The notes: a model not told the origin generated them from the letters alone. A stretch of 57,568 nt of DNA from Treponema sp. (GCA_024695625.1 JAILHV010000020.1:1-57568); one strand, 5' to 3'; shown: positions 1-8,891, numbered from the stretch's first letter. Numbers and translations: made by a program.

Positions 1-385
1 TGGATTCATCAAAGTCGGATGGCGCTATCCAGTGTATGTTTGTGTAGGTGAATCCTCCCTTGCAAGTTGGGGTTGCGCTGGAGACATAAATCATGGAGTA
101 TTCGGGGATGCCTGCTGCCTGTGCAATAAGGAATTCTTCCACAGGTTCCCTTGAATATTCATCCAAATTTTCCATGTAGGATATGACGGTTTCTATGGTG
201 CGCTGGGGTTTTTCAAGAAAATTCGCTATCTGTCCGTTTACGTTTTCGACTTGCAGCTCGGTGACTTCGCTTATCTGCTTTTTGAGGGATGCCTTATGGG
301 AAATAAAAATAGGAATAATCAGTACAAGTATTGCAAAGAGCGTGAGGGCTGCTTGGCTTAGCATGAGTTGGCGGCGAATTCTCAT
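1..385 (-). CDS. Cache-type membrane sensor, N-terminal part
   Basis: The gene is cut by the left edge of the window; about 128 codons are visible. The ATG at 385 has a GGAG ribosome site just upstream. The product starts with a short basic stretch (MRIRRQ), one hydrophobic segment at residues 8-29, then a soluble region with a helix and the opening of what looks like an extracytoplasmic Cache/PAS sensor domain. This architecture is usual for methyl-accepting chemotaxis proteins, sensor kinases and diguanylate cyclases. The output domain lies outside the window, so the class cannot be decided. It is divergent from the ABC exporter at 502. Confidence 0.65.
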   Translation of the reverse strand, partial: MRIRRQLMLSQAALTLFAILVLIIPIFISHKASLKKQISEVTELQVENVNGQIANFLEKPQRTIETVISYMENLDEYSREPVEEFLIAQAAGIPEYSMIYVSSATPTCKGGFTYTNIHWIAPSDFDES

Positions 386-425
386 ATTTTGTCTCCATTT
401 TTGCAAATTAAGGCTACATGTTTCT

Positions 426-453
426 ATTGTACTATAACATTCTGGAAAAGCAA
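426..453 (-). promoter_or_regulatory. candidate promoter of the Cache sensor
   Basis: On the minus strand TTGCTT (448-453) and TACAAT (426-431) are separated by 16 bp and lie about 40 nt upstream of the start codon at 385. The match is moderate. Confidence 0.35.
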
Positions 454-501
454 CTACAAAAAAGGGTAGTTTTTGAAAAAAAAATTTGATATATTTGAAT
501 A

Positions 502-2235
502 ATGAATTACAATGACAAGCCACTTAAGGTTTTTTTTAGCTATTACAGACCACACCTGGATCTTTTTGTTGCTGACATGATTTGTGCTTTTTTTATTGCC
601 CTTATAGATGTTGGGTTTCCTTATGTTACCCGTTACCTTTTGACTTTCCTGATTCCACAGGGAGCCATGCGGCTTTTCTTTTGCATGATAGCCTTTATGC
701 TTGGAGCCTATTGCATACGCTGGATTTGCGTTTGGTTTGTAAATTACTGGGGGCACTTTTTTGGCGTTGAGGTTGAGACTGACATGCGCCGCGATATTTT
801 TGCCAAGCTTGAGGAGCAGAGCTTTTCTTTTTTTGACACCCACCTTACTGGCCACCTGATGAGCCGGGTTACAACCGATCTTTTTGAAGTTACCGAACTT
901 GCCCACCATGGTCCTGAAGACATAATGACTTCTTTGCTTACACTGTTGGGAAGCTTTTTCATTCTTCTTAAAATCCGCTGGGAACTGGCGGTAGTCGTTT
1001 TTGCCTTTTTGCCCATTGTCATTTTTATTGCAATTAGAAACAGAAAAAAACTTTCTGAAAGTTCAAGGCTTGTAAAAGACAAAACTGCAGTCATAAATGG
1101 TGCCCTGGAAAATTCGCTCACAGGAATTCGGGTTACGCAAGGTTTTACGGCAGAGGCACTTGAAGTGGAAAAATTTGCGCAAAGCAATATAACTTATAAG
1201 GAAAGCAAAAAAGACTTTTACAAGGTAATGTCAACTTTTCACGCAAATGTGGATTTTTTTATGGCACTGCTTTCGCTTTTGGTTGTAACTCTTGGCGGAT
1301 ATTTTATTATGCAGGGAAAAATGACCCTTCCCGATTTAATTGCTGCGAATCTTTTTGTTGCAACTTTTACAAATCCCGTAAGAAAACTTGTCAATTTTAA
1401 TGTTGAACAGTTTTCAACCGGAATGGCTGGCTTTAACAGGTTCCTGGAAATCATGAGGACAGACACTTCCATAAAAGAAGCTGATGATGCGGTGGAGCTT
1501 TTGAGTGCCAGGGGAAACATAAGTTTTAAGAATGTAAATTTTTCTTACAATGAAAAAACAAGTGTCCTGGAAAACATCAATCTGGAAATAAAGGCTGGTG
1601 AACATTTTGCCTTTGTTGGCGAAAGCGGCGGAGGCAAGACCACCATTTGCAACTTGATTCCTCGCTTTTACGAAGTTACTGGCGGTTCTATTTTTCTTGA
1701 TGGAATTGATCTAAAGAGAATAAAGCTTGAAAATTTGCGCAGTCAGATTGGCCTTGTGCAGCAGGATGTATTTTTGTTTGCAGGAACAATAAAAGAAAAC
1801 ATCGCTTATGGAAAACCAAATGCCACTGATGATGAAATAATTACTGCAGCAAAACGTGCGGAGATTCATGACGACATAATGAAAATGCCAGAAGGTTACG
1901 ATAGCCTGGTTGGGGAAAGAGGGCTAAAACTTTCTGGCGGTCAGAAGCAAAGAATTTCAATTGCCCGCTGCTTCCTAAAGAATCCACCAATTCTGATTCT
2001 TGACGAAGCAACAAGCGCTTTGGATTCGGCTACAGAGCTTAAAATCCAAAACGCTTTTGACGAGCTTTCAAAGGGAAGGACAACACTTGTGATTGCGCAC
2101 AGGCTTTCCACCATAAAAAATGCCGACAAGATTGCTGTGGTGGAGGGTAAGAACATCACTGAATGCGGAAGCCACCAAGAGCTTATTTCTTTGGGAAGAA
2201 AATACGCGTCCCTGTGGAAGAACCAAAGTGTCTAG
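502..2235 (+). CDS. ABC exporter, fused membrane and ATPase domains
   Basis: A 577-residue half-transporter of the MsbA/lipid-multidrug exporter type. Residues 1-310 form the six-helix membrane domain; the nucleotide-binding domain follows from about 335. Walker A is GESGGGKTT, the signature is LSGGQKQR, and Walker B runs into the D-loop as ILILDEATSALD, so the ATPase looks intact. It should act as a homodimer in the inner membrane, exporting lipid, peptide or drug; the substrate cannot be read from sequence. The ATG at 502 gives the usual short basic N-terminus but has a poor ribosome site; a TATATT box ends 6 nt before it, so a very short leader is possible. It stands alone and converges on gpx. 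Confidence 0.85.
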   Translation: MNYNDKPLKVFFSYYRPHLDLFVADMICAFFIALIDVGFPYVTRYLLTFLIPQGAMRLFFCMIAFMLGAYCIRWICVWFVNYWGHFFGVEVETDMRRDIFAKLEEQSFSFFDTHLTGHLMSRVTTDLFEVTELAHHGPEDIMTSLLTLLGSFFILLKIRWELAVVVFAFLPIVIFIAIRNRKKLSESSRLVKDKTAVINGALENSLTGIRVTQGFTAEALEVEKFAQSNITYKESKKDFYKVMSTFHANVDFFMALLSLLVVTLGGYFIMQGKMTLPDLIAANLFVATFTNPVRKLVNFNVEQFSTGMAGFNRFLEIMRTDTSIKEADDAVELLSARGNISFKNVNFSYNEKTSVLENINLEIKAGEHFAFVGESGGGKTTICNLIPRFYEVTGGSIFLDGIDLKRIKLENLRSQIGLVQQDVFLFAGTIKENIAYGKPNATDDEIITAAKRAEIHDDIMKMPEGYDSLVGERGLKLSGGQKQRISIARCFLKNPPILILDEATSALDSATELKIQNAFDELSKGRTTLVIAHRLSTIKNADKIAVVEGKNITECGSHQELISLGRKYASLWKNQSV

Positions 2236-2244
2236 CCCTTTTTC

Positions 2245-2784
2245 CTACAGCAAGGATTTGATGCATTCCTCAACTTTGCTAATGTCTGCCGTTGGTTCAA
2301 ACCTTGCAACTACATTTCCTGAGCGGTCAACTATGAACTTTGTAAAGTTCCACTTGATGTCCGGCTTTTTTGCCCAGTCAGGATCTGCTTCGGAAAACAT
2401 TTTTTCAAGCAGAGGCTTGTACTGGTGTTCATCAAAACCTTCAAAACCCTTTTGTGACTTTAGGTAAGTGTAAAGGGGAAGTTCATTTGCACCGTTCACG
2501 TCTGATTTTTTCATCTGCTCAAAAGTAGTGTTGTAGTGGATTGAGCAAAACTCGTGGATTTCGTCATCGGTGCCTGGAGCTTGACCGCCAAACTGGTTGC
2601 ATGGGATGTCCAGAATTTCAAGTCCCTTTCCGTGGTAGTCCTTGTAGAGTTTTTCAATTGGCTCGTATTGAGGTGTAAATCCACAGCCAGTTGCAGTGTT
2701 AACAACAAGGATAACCTTACCCTTGTATTCGGAAAGCTTTAATGTCTGACCCTTTCCTGTAGTCAATTCGTAATCGTAAATCAT
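2245..2784 (-). CDS. gpx: glutathione peroxidase family thiol peroxidase (Cys type)
   Basis: A 179-residue GPX-fold peroxidase that reduces hydroperoxides in the cytoplasm. The catalytic residue is Cys34 in TATGCGFTP rather than selenocysteine. The rest of the tetrad is visible: Gln68 in CNQFGGQ and Trp145-Asn146 in IKWNF. Cys80 in HEFC sits where two-cysteine GPXs keep their resolving cysteine, so thioredoxin is a likelier reductant than glutathione (inference). I chose the ATG at 2784 because GGAGG lies just upstream and the protein then begins at the family's usual position (MIYDYEL). It is the last gene of the OhrR-flavodoxin-gpx operon, and its ribosome site overlaps the flavodoxin stop. 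Confidence 0.88.
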   Translation of the reverse strand: MIYDYELTTGKGQTLKLSEYKGKVILVVNTATGCGFTPQYEPIEKLYKDYHGKGLEILDIPCNQFGGQAPGTDDEIHEFCSIHYNTTFEQMKKSDVNGANELPLYTYLKSQKGFEGFDEHQYKPLLEKMFSEADPDWAKKPDIKWNFTKFIVDRSGNVVARFEPTADISKVEECIKSLL

Positions 2785-2794
2785 TTCTTCCTCC

Positions 2795-3202
2795 TTACTT
2801 GTATTGCCTTGCAAATTCGGCAATTGCTTTTATATCATCTTCATTTGGCCTTCCTTTGTGGAGCCATTTGAATTCACCCTTACAGTGGAATTCCTTTTCG
2901 TCTACTGGAATTCCAACTTTACTTGCTTCTGCCTTAACCTTCTTGTAGGTTGAATTTAGCATTGCCGCTGAACCAAAGTTTACGATTTTTCCAACCTTGT
3001 TTTTGTCTAGCGACTTTATGAATGCCTTTACCTCCGGGTCAATGTCAAAAGCATAGTAAGAATTTCCAAGGAACAGTATGTCTGTAGCTTCTGTTACCGG
3101 CTCGTTTAATGGCAGTGCTTCAACCCCCAGTTCTTGGGCAAGGGCTTCGGCAAGCTTTTTTGTGTTTCCCGTCTTTGTGTAGAATCTAACGGCGAATTTC
3201 AC
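2795..3202 (-). CDS. small flavodoxin-family protein
   Basis: A 135-residue flavodoxin-like protein. The N-terminal strand and loop VRFYTKTGNTKKLAEAL is the FMN-phosphate-binding loop, followed by an alternating alpha/beta pattern and the FLGNSYYAFDID segment that normally covers the flavin. It probably carries electrons in the cytoplasm. The start is a GTG at 3202 with AGGAGG a few bases upstream; the longer open frame would begin inside the repressor gene and lacks such a site. It lies between the OhrR-like repressor and gpx with about 10-nt gaps, which suggests a role in peroxide repair or in supplying electrons for it (inference). Confidence 0.8.
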   Translation of the reverse strand: MKFAVRFYTKTGNTKKLAEALAQELGVEALPLNEPVTEATDILFLGNSYYAFDIDPEVKAFIKSLDKNKVGKIVNFGSAAMLNSTYKKVKAEASKVGIPVDEKEFHCKGEFKWLHKGRPNEDDIKAIAEFARQYK

Positions 3203-3212
3203 TTTAACCTCC

Positions 3213-3653
3213 TTATTCGTTTTCTTCTTCAAGGAATTTATACAGCAGTTCGTAGAGTTTTATAGCATCTTCCTTGCTTAAACACTTTGTTGTTTTTGCT
3301 ATCTTTGCAGGAATGTCCTTGCACTTTTTTTTGAGTGCGTTCCCTTTTGCCGTGATGTTTAAGACTGTAATGCGTTCGTCTTCTTTTGAGCGTTCACGGG
3401 TGATGTAGCCGTCTTTTTCAAAACGTTTTAATAGGGGAGTGAGTGTTCCTGCATCCAAGTGAAGGATTGAGCCTAGCTGTCCTACGTTGACGCTCTCTTT
3501 TTCCCAGAGAACCATAAGCACTACGTATTGCGTGTAGGTTAGCCCCAGCGGTTTTAAATATGGAGTGTAAGCACTTACGATTTTGCGTCCGCAGGCATAG
3601 AGCGGAAAGCACAATTGATTTTTGAGTAGAAGTTGTTCGTATTCCTGTGCCAT
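3213..3653 (-). CDS. OhrR-type MarR repressor, peroxide sensing
   Basis: A 146-residue winged-helix MarR protein that matches the OhrR branch closely. The N-terminal motif NQLCFPLYA places a cysteine at residue 15, where Bacillus OhrR has its peroxide-reactive cysteine. The recognition helix region LDAGTLTPLLKRFEKDGYI and the wing ERSKEDER are also typical. It should repress its own operon (flavodoxin, gpx) until the cysteine is oxidised by organic hydroperoxide. Its consensus promoter and a 12-bp inverted repeat lie directly upstream, one arm in the promoter spacer and the other at the start codon. Role from family; operator assignment is inference. Confidence 0.87.
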   Translation of the reverse strand: MAQEYEQLLLKNQLCFPLYACGRKIVSAYTPYLKPLGLTYTQYVVLMVLWEKESVNVGQLGSILHLDAGTLTPLLKRFEKDGYITRERSKEDERITVLNITAKGNALKKKCKDIPAKIAKTTKCLSKEDAIKLYELLYKFLEEENE

Positions 3654-3705
3654 TATATTTGACCCCTTTAATGTATTTAGTTACATTATATCTGGTCAAA
3701 TATAA
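3653..3705. promoter_or_regulatory. 12-bp inverted repeat, likely OhrR-like operator
   Basis: TTATATTTGACC at 3653-3664 is repeated exactly in inverted orientation at 3694-3705. One arm fills the spacer of the promoter, the other overlaps the start codon. A second imperfect palindrome, AATGTA-6-TACATT (3670-3687), lies between them and is closer in shape to known OhrR sites. Confidence 0.6.
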
Positions 3706-3713
3706 TTTGTCAA
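3685..3713 (-). promoter_or_regulatory. consensus sigma-70 promoter of the OhrR-like operon
   Basis: The minus strand reads TTGACA (3708-3713), 17 bp, TATAAT (3685-3690): a perfect consensus in both boxes and spacing. Such a strong promoter fits a unit that is normally held off by a repressor. Confidence 0.85.
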
Positions 3714-3730
3714 TATATTTTTTTATTTTT

Positions 3731-4402
3731 TTATTTTGTGAGGCCACCGTGGAAATAACATTCGTAAACTTTTTCGCCCCGGCAGAATATTTCCTCGTAG
3801 CCCTGGAACCAGGAAAAGTCTCCGTTAACGCTGCTTTTGTAAAGGTACTCCCCGTCCTGATAGTATTCGGGTCCACGGTAGGGCATCTTTTTGTCTGCGT
3901 GCCTTAGTGCGTCTTTTAGAAAGTTTCCGCTAAAGTCTTTGCCAAGTACGCGCCCCATGTAATTCATGGCGTAGAGCGACTTTCCATTTTTCCAAACAGC
4001 TTCTTCCCCTGCAAACTGCTCACCGCCAACGTAGGTGTCGTGGTAAACGTAATCACCGTTTTGGTAGCGGAAGTCGTGGGAGTCAAGCCGTGTGGAGTCC
4101 ACTTCGTTCATAAAGGCAGCGTAAGTGTGCACGTTGGCTTCGAGCCTGAATTCTATAAGCTCGTTAAGGTCTGCGTCTTTTCCCGGTGTAACATTCATCA
4201 TACATTCACCGTCGCGCACTAGGTAATCCACTGTTACATTCATAAGGTCGCTGATTTGTATCAGGTTTGAAATATCCGGGTAAGCCTGTCCCGATTCCCA
4301 CTTTGCTACGGCCTGCCTTGAAACGTTCAGCTTTTCGGAAAGGGCATCCTGCGTCATTCCCTTGTTCTTTCTTAATACTACAAGTTTTTCAGAGAAAATC
4401 AT
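3731..4402 (-). CDS. XRE-family regulator with DUF5680-like domain
   Basis: A 223-residue protein. Residues 5-62 are a clear Cro/CI helix-turn-helix (MTQDALSEKLNVSRQAVAKW). The remainder, from about residue 80, matches the domain usually named DUF5680, with the conserved stretch DSHDFRYQNGDYVYHDTYVGGE and two EE(A/V)VW-type turns. No biochemical function is established for that domain that I know of; ligand sensing is a guess. GGAGG precedes the ATG at 4402. It stands alone upstream of the OhrR-like operon in the same orientation. Confidence 0.8.
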   Translation of the reverse strand: MIFSEKLVVLRKNKGMTQDALSEKLNVSRQAVAKWESGQAYPDISNLIQISDLMNVTVDYLVRDGECMMNVTPGKDADLNELIEFRLEANVHTYAAFMNEVDSTRLDSHDFRYQNGDYVYHDTYVGGEQFAGEEAVWKNGKSLYAMNYMGRVLGKDFSGNFLKDALRHADKKMPYRGPEYYQDGEYLYKSSVNGDFSWFQGYEEIFCRGEKVYECYFHGGLTK

Positions 4403-4518
4403 TTTTACCTCCAGATAGGTTCATGATAGCACATCCATCCCTTTTGAAGAACCAACTGCCGCTTGCTTTTTTGTTACTTTTAGTTGCGTAAAAGGATCTC
4501 TGTAAAGGCAGTTTTGCC

Positions 4519-5406
4519 CTATTCCAATTCGTCTTCCAAAAGTAATTTTTCCAATGCTTCGATCGGGCTGCTTATGCGCTTGTCCTTGTAGACAATCAGC
4601 TGGGAGTATATGGGGAAGTCAGCACCTTTCCATGCAAGTTGCTTGAGCTTTTTTGACGCGACTTCTTTGCGGGCTGTCATTTCCGGTATGAATGCAATTC
4701 CAAGTTTATTTATTGCAAACTGTTTTAAGATTTCCTTGCTGCTTGTTTCCAGAGCTACACTGGGGGAAACCGCATGTTTTTTCAAGTCCTCGAGAAGCAT
4801 GTGCCTAAAGTTGCAGTTATGCGATGTTAGCAAAAGAGGTGTGTCCTTCAAGTCTTTTTCGGTTACGCTTGCTTGTTTTGCAAGCGGGTGGCTTGGGGTT
4901 GCAAAGAAGGCAAGGTGTTCTCTTTTCTTTTCCAAAAACAAAAGCCCTTCCTCTTCTATGATTGGATTGAGGGTGTATACCAAGTCTAGTGCACCGTTTT
5001 TTAGCATGAGTGGAAAAGTTCCGTGGTTTATAAACTGAATTTGAATGTCCACCTTGGGATATTGCTTGCGGTATTTTAAAAGCAGCTTTGGGAATCTGTC
5101 GTAGCAAAGTGATTCCGATATTCCGAGTTTTATGATTCCTGATGGTTCCTTTGATGGCGGAACTTCAAGAAAAATTTCACGCTTAAGTTGCAGCATTTTT
5201 TCTGCATAGCCACAAAGCTTTTCCCCCTCGGGGGTAAGTACTATAGATTTTCCAAGCCGCTCAAACAAAAGGCAGCCGAGTTCATCTTCCAACCCCTTTA
5301 TCTGTGCTGTTACCGTTGACTGCGCGTATCCTAGAATGTTTCCTGCGGTGGTAAAATTTTTTGTTTCTGCAATCTTAAGGAATGTTTCCAACTGAAATAT
5401 GTTCAT
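4519..5406 (-). CDS. LysR-type transcriptional regulator
   Basis: A 295-residue LysR regulator: winged helix at residues 1-60 (FLKIAETKNFTTAGNILGYAQS) and a periplasmic-binding-like effector domain from about 90 to 290. It is divergent from the ABC-2 exporter operon that starts at 5549, and LysR proteins usually control the gene next to them, so this exporter is the best candidate target (inference). The spacer at 5407-5500 holds several AATC/GATT half-sites. The effector is unknown. AGGAGG lies just before the ATG. Confidence 0.87.
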   Translation of the reverse strand: MNIFQLETFLKIAETKNFTTAGNILGYAQSTVTAQIKGLEDELGCLLFERLGKSIVLTPEGEKLCGYAEKMLQLKREIFLEVPPSKEPSGIIKLGISESLCYDRFPKLLLKYRKQYPKVDIQIQFINHGTFPLMLKNGALDLVYTLNPIIEEEGLLFLEKKREHLAFFATPSHPLAKQASVTEKDLKDTPLLLTSHNCNFRHMLLEDLKKHAVSPSVALETSSKEILKQFAINKLGIAFIPEMTARKEVASKKLKQLAWKGADFPIYSQLIVYKDKRISSPIEALEKLLLEDELE

Positions 5407-5491
5407 AAAGCCTCCTTTTGGCTAACGGCGCCAATAATCGCTTGTGATTTATAATCATTAAAATCGATTGTTATGTTCAAAATAATTCATT

Positions 5492-5519
5492 TTGCTAATT
5501 GTTGCTTTTTTGCTATTAT
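5492..5519 (+). promoter_or_regulatory. candidate promoter of the ABC-2 exporter operon
   Basis: TTGCTA (5492-5497), 16 bp, TATTAT (5514-5519), 29 nt before the ATG at 5549. The AT-rich half-sites AATCGCTTGTGATT (about 5434-5447) and AATCGATT upstream could be LysR boxes. Confidence 0.5.
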
Positions 5520-5548
5520 ATAGAAAAACGGACGGAGGTTCTAGTGCT

Positions 5549-6325
5549 ATGAGCGTGATTGCAAACAATTTGACAAAGGTTTATAAGCTCAAGAGAAAGG
5601 CATTCAAGACTGCAGTGGACAATGTCTCTTTTGAAATACCGGATGGGGAGATAACTGCCTTCGTCGGTCCAAACGGAGCCGGAAAGTCTACTACAATAAA
5701 GATGCTCACAGGCATTCTCACTCCCGACGGGGGCAGTGTTAGCATAAACGGCTTAGCTTATCCAAGAGACAGGAAGAAGATAATGCTTAGAATAGGAATT
5801 GTCTTTGGACAAAAGAGCGTCCTTTGCTGGGACATTCCCGTCCTTGATACCCTCAAGCTCTTTAAGGACATGTACGGCATTCCGGATGCGGTCTACAAGG
5901 AAAATATGGCTCTCTTTTCGGACATACTTGGCCTTGATGAGTTCATAAACCAGCCACCGCGCCTTTTGAGCCTTGGACAGAGAATGAAGGCAGACTTGGC
6001 GGCCTCTCTTTTGCACAATCCTGATATTCTCTTTTTGGATGAACCGACAATAGGTATTGATGTCCTTTCAAAGGAAAGAATCCGCAACTTCATCCTTAGA
6101 ATAAATAGGGAAAGAAAAACAACGGTTATCCTGACTACACATGATGTTTCCGACATAGAAACTCTTTGCGAGAAGATGCTTGTAATCGACAAGGGGCTTT
6201 TGCTGTACGACGGAAATGTGTCTGAGCTTAAGGACTTGTACAAGAGTCAAAATCTTGAGGACATCATCAAGAATATTTATTTGAACGGCATGATTGACCG
6301 GAGGGCTTTGGGTAATGCGATGTAA
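5549..6325 (+). CDS. ABC-2 type exporter, ATPase subunit
   Basis: A 258-residue ATP-binding subunit. Walker A is GPNGAGKST, the signature is the LSLGQRMK variant common in ABC-2 drug/polysaccharide-type ATPases, and Walker B is ILFLDEPTIGID. It should power the two membrane proteins encoded directly downstream. The start at 5549 (MSVIANNLTKVY) has GGAGG upstream; the longer frame from 5492 would run through the promoter. Its 3' end overlaps the first permease gene. The substrate is unknown. Confidence 0.87.
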   Translation: MSVIANNLTKVYKLKRKAFKTAVDNVSFEIPDGEITAFVGPNGAGKSTTIKMLTGILTPDGGSVSINGLAYPRDRKKIMLRIGIVFGQKSVLCWDIPVLDTLKLFKDMYGIPDAVYKENMALFSDILGLDEFINQPPRLLSLGQRMKADLAASLLHNPDILFLDEPTIGIDVLSKERIRNFILRINRERKTTVILTTHDVSDIETLCEKMLVIDKGLLLYDGNVSELKDLYKSQNLEDIIKNIYLNGMIDRRALGNAM

Positions 6326-7121
6326 TTTTATTAGAAAGTATCTTGATTACATGGTAATAGGCATGAAGGAACATTTTGCCTACAGGAGTTCTGTCTGGGC
6401 TTTCTTCCTTTCAAAGTCTGCTTACCTATACATGCAGTTTTGCCTTTGGACCGCACTCTTTATGTCGCAGGCAAAAGTACCTCTTGCAATAACAAAAGAG
6501 GAAACTCTCCGCTACGTAATTGTCGCAACAGTTATCTCCAGCTTTATGGAGTGCGATGCGATTCAGTGGATAAACGGACAAATCCAAACCGGTAACATTG
6601 CAGTCCAGCTTATAAGGCCCATAAACTTTAGTGCGATGATTTTTTTCCGGCATGCAGGCGAAAGTGCCGTAAAGTTCATAACATGCAGCCTTCCTCTTGG
6701 AATTGCCGCAGTCCTGTTCTTTAGGATGCCCCTGGTATGCGAATCACAAATCGCATTGGGGCTTGTATCAGTTTTGCTGGCCTTTGCAATACAGTTTGTG
6801 TATTCGCTCATAATAGGCCTGATGGCTTTTTGGCTTATCGTTACCTGGCCGCTTAACATGCTTCTGGGGGCGATATATAAACTCTTGTCCGGCTCTTGGA
6901 TTCCGTGCGCAATGTTTCCTGATTTTCTTAAATGGCTGAATGCATTCCTTCCATTCAGGGCCATGTATGAAATTCCCGTAACAATACTCACGCGCGAAAT
7001 GAATGTGCAGTCTATCTATTCAGGACTTTTGGTCCAGAGTTTTTGGTTTTTATTTTTGTACTGCCTGATGAAAATAACATGGAAGGTTGGAACAAAAAAA
7101 CTTGTGGTTCAGGGAGGCTGA
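6315..7121 (+). CDS. ABC-2 type exporter, membrane subunit 1
   Basis: A 268-residue integral membrane protein with about six hydrophobic segments and the ABC-2 permease pattern (GNIAVQLIRPINFSAMIFFR, the region that contacts the ATPase). The ATG at 6315 lies 11 nt inside the ATPase gene and is served by GGAGG at about 6300-6304, so the two are translationally coupled. With the next gene it should form a heterodimeric channel. These pairs are commonly annotated as multidrug or antibiotic exporters, but nothing here fixes the substrate. Confidence 0.8.
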   Translation: MRCNFIRKYLDYMVIGMKEHFAYRSSVWAFFLSKSAYLYMQFCLWTALFMSQAKVPLAITKEETLRYVIVATVISSFMECDAIQWINGQIQTGNIAVQLIRPINFSAMIFFRHAGESAVKFITCSLPLGIAAVLFFRMPLVCESQIALGLVSVLLAFAIQFVYSLIIGLMAFWLIVTWPLNMLLGAIYKLLSGSWIPCAMFPDFLKWLNAFLPFRAMYEIPVTILTREMNVQSIYSGLLVQSFWFLFLYCLMKITWKVGTKKLVVQGG

Positions 7122-7122
7122 T

Positions 7123-7935
7123 ATGGGCGCAATGAATCTGTTCAGAATGTACCGGCATTTTGTCGCGATATATGTTAAGGGGAAGATGGCCTATCACTTT
7201 TCGCTTGTCTTTGAGATGGTGGCAAACACAATTCTCATTGGTGTATACTTTGCGGGCTTTATGGTAATCTTCAGCAATTTTGACGGAATTGCGGGATGGA
7301 GCAGGGACCAGGTTCTTTTTATGTTCACAACCAGCTGGTTAAGCTACAGTTTGAGCTGCTTTTTCTTCTGGCGGCCAATGAAGGACATGGGGGAGCTTGT
7401 CCGTACAGGAAAATTTGACCTCTATCTTACCCGTCCAATAAATCCGCTTCTGTACATGGTGCTTCAGCAGTTTGAGTATACATTTCTTCCCCGTCTTGGT
7501 CTTGCGGCTTTCTTCTGGCTTCACAGCATGAGACAGCTTGGAATTGACTGGAACTGCCTGTCAGTTTTCTTCTATGCTCTGAACATGCTTTCTGCCTTTG
7601 TGATATTTTCGGCAATAACAATTTTCACGGGTACTTTAAGCTTTTGGACAGTCAAGAGTGAGGAAATAGTTTCCCTTTTGACAAACAACAATTATGGGCT
7701 CAAGAACTATACTGACTACCCGCTTCCCATATATTCAAAGGAAATTCAGGCTCTGCTTACCTTTGCCGTTCCCTATGCCTTTACCGGCTACTATCCGGTG
7801 GCACTTTTGTTGGGGAAGGCTGTTCCCTTTCCTGCCTTGCGCTTTGCAGCTCCGCTCGTTGCACTTGCAGCTGGATTCGGTTCTTGCGCTTTTTGGCGCT
7901 TTGGTTTAAAACATTATGGAAGTGCAGGGGCTTAA
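7123..7935 (+). CDS. ABC-2 type exporter, membrane subunit 2
   Basis: A 270-residue membrane protein with about six hydrophobic helices and the same coupling segment as its neighbour (GKFDLYLTRPINPLLY), so the two permeases are paralogues that probably pair. GGAGG precedes the ATG at 7123, which begins 1 nt after the previous stop. Another in-frame ATG at 7132 is further from the ribosome site and less likely. It closes the ATPase-permease-permease operon; a hydrolase follows 59 nt downstream. Confidence 0.8.
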   Translation: MGAMNLFRMYRHFVAIYVKGKMAYHFSLVFEMVANTILIGVYFAGFMVIFSNFDGIAGWSRDQVLFMFTTSWLSYSLSCFFFWRPMKDMGELVRTGKFDLYLTRPINPLLYMVLQQFEYTFLPRLGLAAFFWLHSMRQLGIDWNCLSVFFYALNMLSAFVIFSAITIFTGTLSFWTVKSEEIVSLLTNNNYGLKNYTDYPLPIYSKEIQALLTFAVPYAFTGYYPVALLLGKAVPFPALRFAAPLVALAAGFGSCAFWRFGLKHYGSAGA

Positions 7936-7994
7936 TGGCTGTACTATGACTGGCTTGAATTTGTGTAAAGATGCTAACGCATGAGGAGAAAAAA

Positions 7995-8891
7995 ATGGGT
8001 GAAAAAATATTGCCTCCATGGGCAGACAAAATTCCGCAGGGTGCTTTTATTTCTTGGGAACCAACATACAAGGTCGGGGAATACTTTAAGAACTTTCACA
8101 AAGGTCGCTTTGAGTGTGCCCCCTTTGGCCAGGAAAAATTTTCCCATCTTGACTATTACTTTTATGATCCAACGGAACATGGCTGGAGCAAGGCGGGAAA
8201 ATATCCTCTCCTTGTTTTTATGCACGGCTACACAAATGCTCTGGAAGGGGATGTCTGCATAAACTATACCGGTGCCGAATTCTATTCCAAAGAAGAATAT
8301 CAGAAGGCATTGGGCGGTGCCTATATCCTAATTCCAGTTGCGAACGAATACAAAAATGAGGAAGGAAAATGCGCTGGCAGTTGGGACTTGTCCTATATTG
8401 AACCAATTTTTGTCCTCGCAGAAGACTTCATGCAAAATCAGGCAGCCGGACGCATTTCTAAAAAGGCCGTAATAGGTTCTTCTCTCGGAGCCTATATGTG
8501 CTTTGAGCTTGAAAAAGCAAAACCGGATTTTTTTAACATAATGATAACAATCGGCAGCTCAGACATTCCCGATGACACAATCCTCGACCGCTACGAAAAA
8601 AATGGCATGGCATTTTTCTTTGCGATTGCAAGGCATGACGAACTTTCCGATTTTGAAAAGTCTGTCGCACCTAGGCTTGAGCGGCTTAAACGGATGAAGA
8701 AAACTTTTGTCTTCACTCCGGAATGGATTTACAACGGTGACCGTGGAATTGCATCAATCAACTTCGGCTTTGAAATGGGGCAGCACTGCCTCGTAAACCC
8801 CATGCACTGCAATTTAATGTACGACGACGGAAGTCCCATGTATAGCGAACTTCCGCTTGGGGTAACGGGCTGGCTTCGTTCGGTACTTTAA
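7995..8891 (+). CDS. alpha/beta hydrolase
   Basis: A 298-residue protein with an alpha/beta-hydrolase core: strand and oxyanion turn LLVFMHGYTNA, then the nucleophile elbow GSSLGA with a serine in GxSxG. A histidine near the C-terminus (MGQHCLVNPMH region) could complete a triad. No signal peptide is seen, so it is likely a cytoplasmic esterase or peptidase-like enzyme. I chose the ATG at 7995 because GAGGAG precedes it. It lies 59 nt after the exporter and may be co-transcribed. It converges on the dehydrogenase gene with only 7 nt between stops. Confidence 0.68.
   Translation: MGEKILPPWADKIPQGAFISWEPTYKVGEYFKNFHKGRFECAPFGQEKFSHLDYYFYDPTEHGWSKAGKYPLLVFMHGYTNALEGDVCINYTGAEFYSKEEYQKALGGAYILIPVANEYKNEEGKCAGSWDLSYIEPIFVLAEDFMQNQAAGRISKKAVIGSSLGAYMCFELEKAKPDFFNIMITIGSSDIPDDTILDRYEKNGMAFFFAIARHDELSDFEKSVAPRLERLKRMKKTFVFTPEWIYNGDRGIASINFGFEMGQHCLVNPMHCNLMYDDGSPMYSELPLGVTGWLRSVL

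Noticed and set aside
2245..2784. Selenocysteine form of glutathione peroxidase
   Set aside because: The active-site codon encodes cysteine, with no in-frame TGA.
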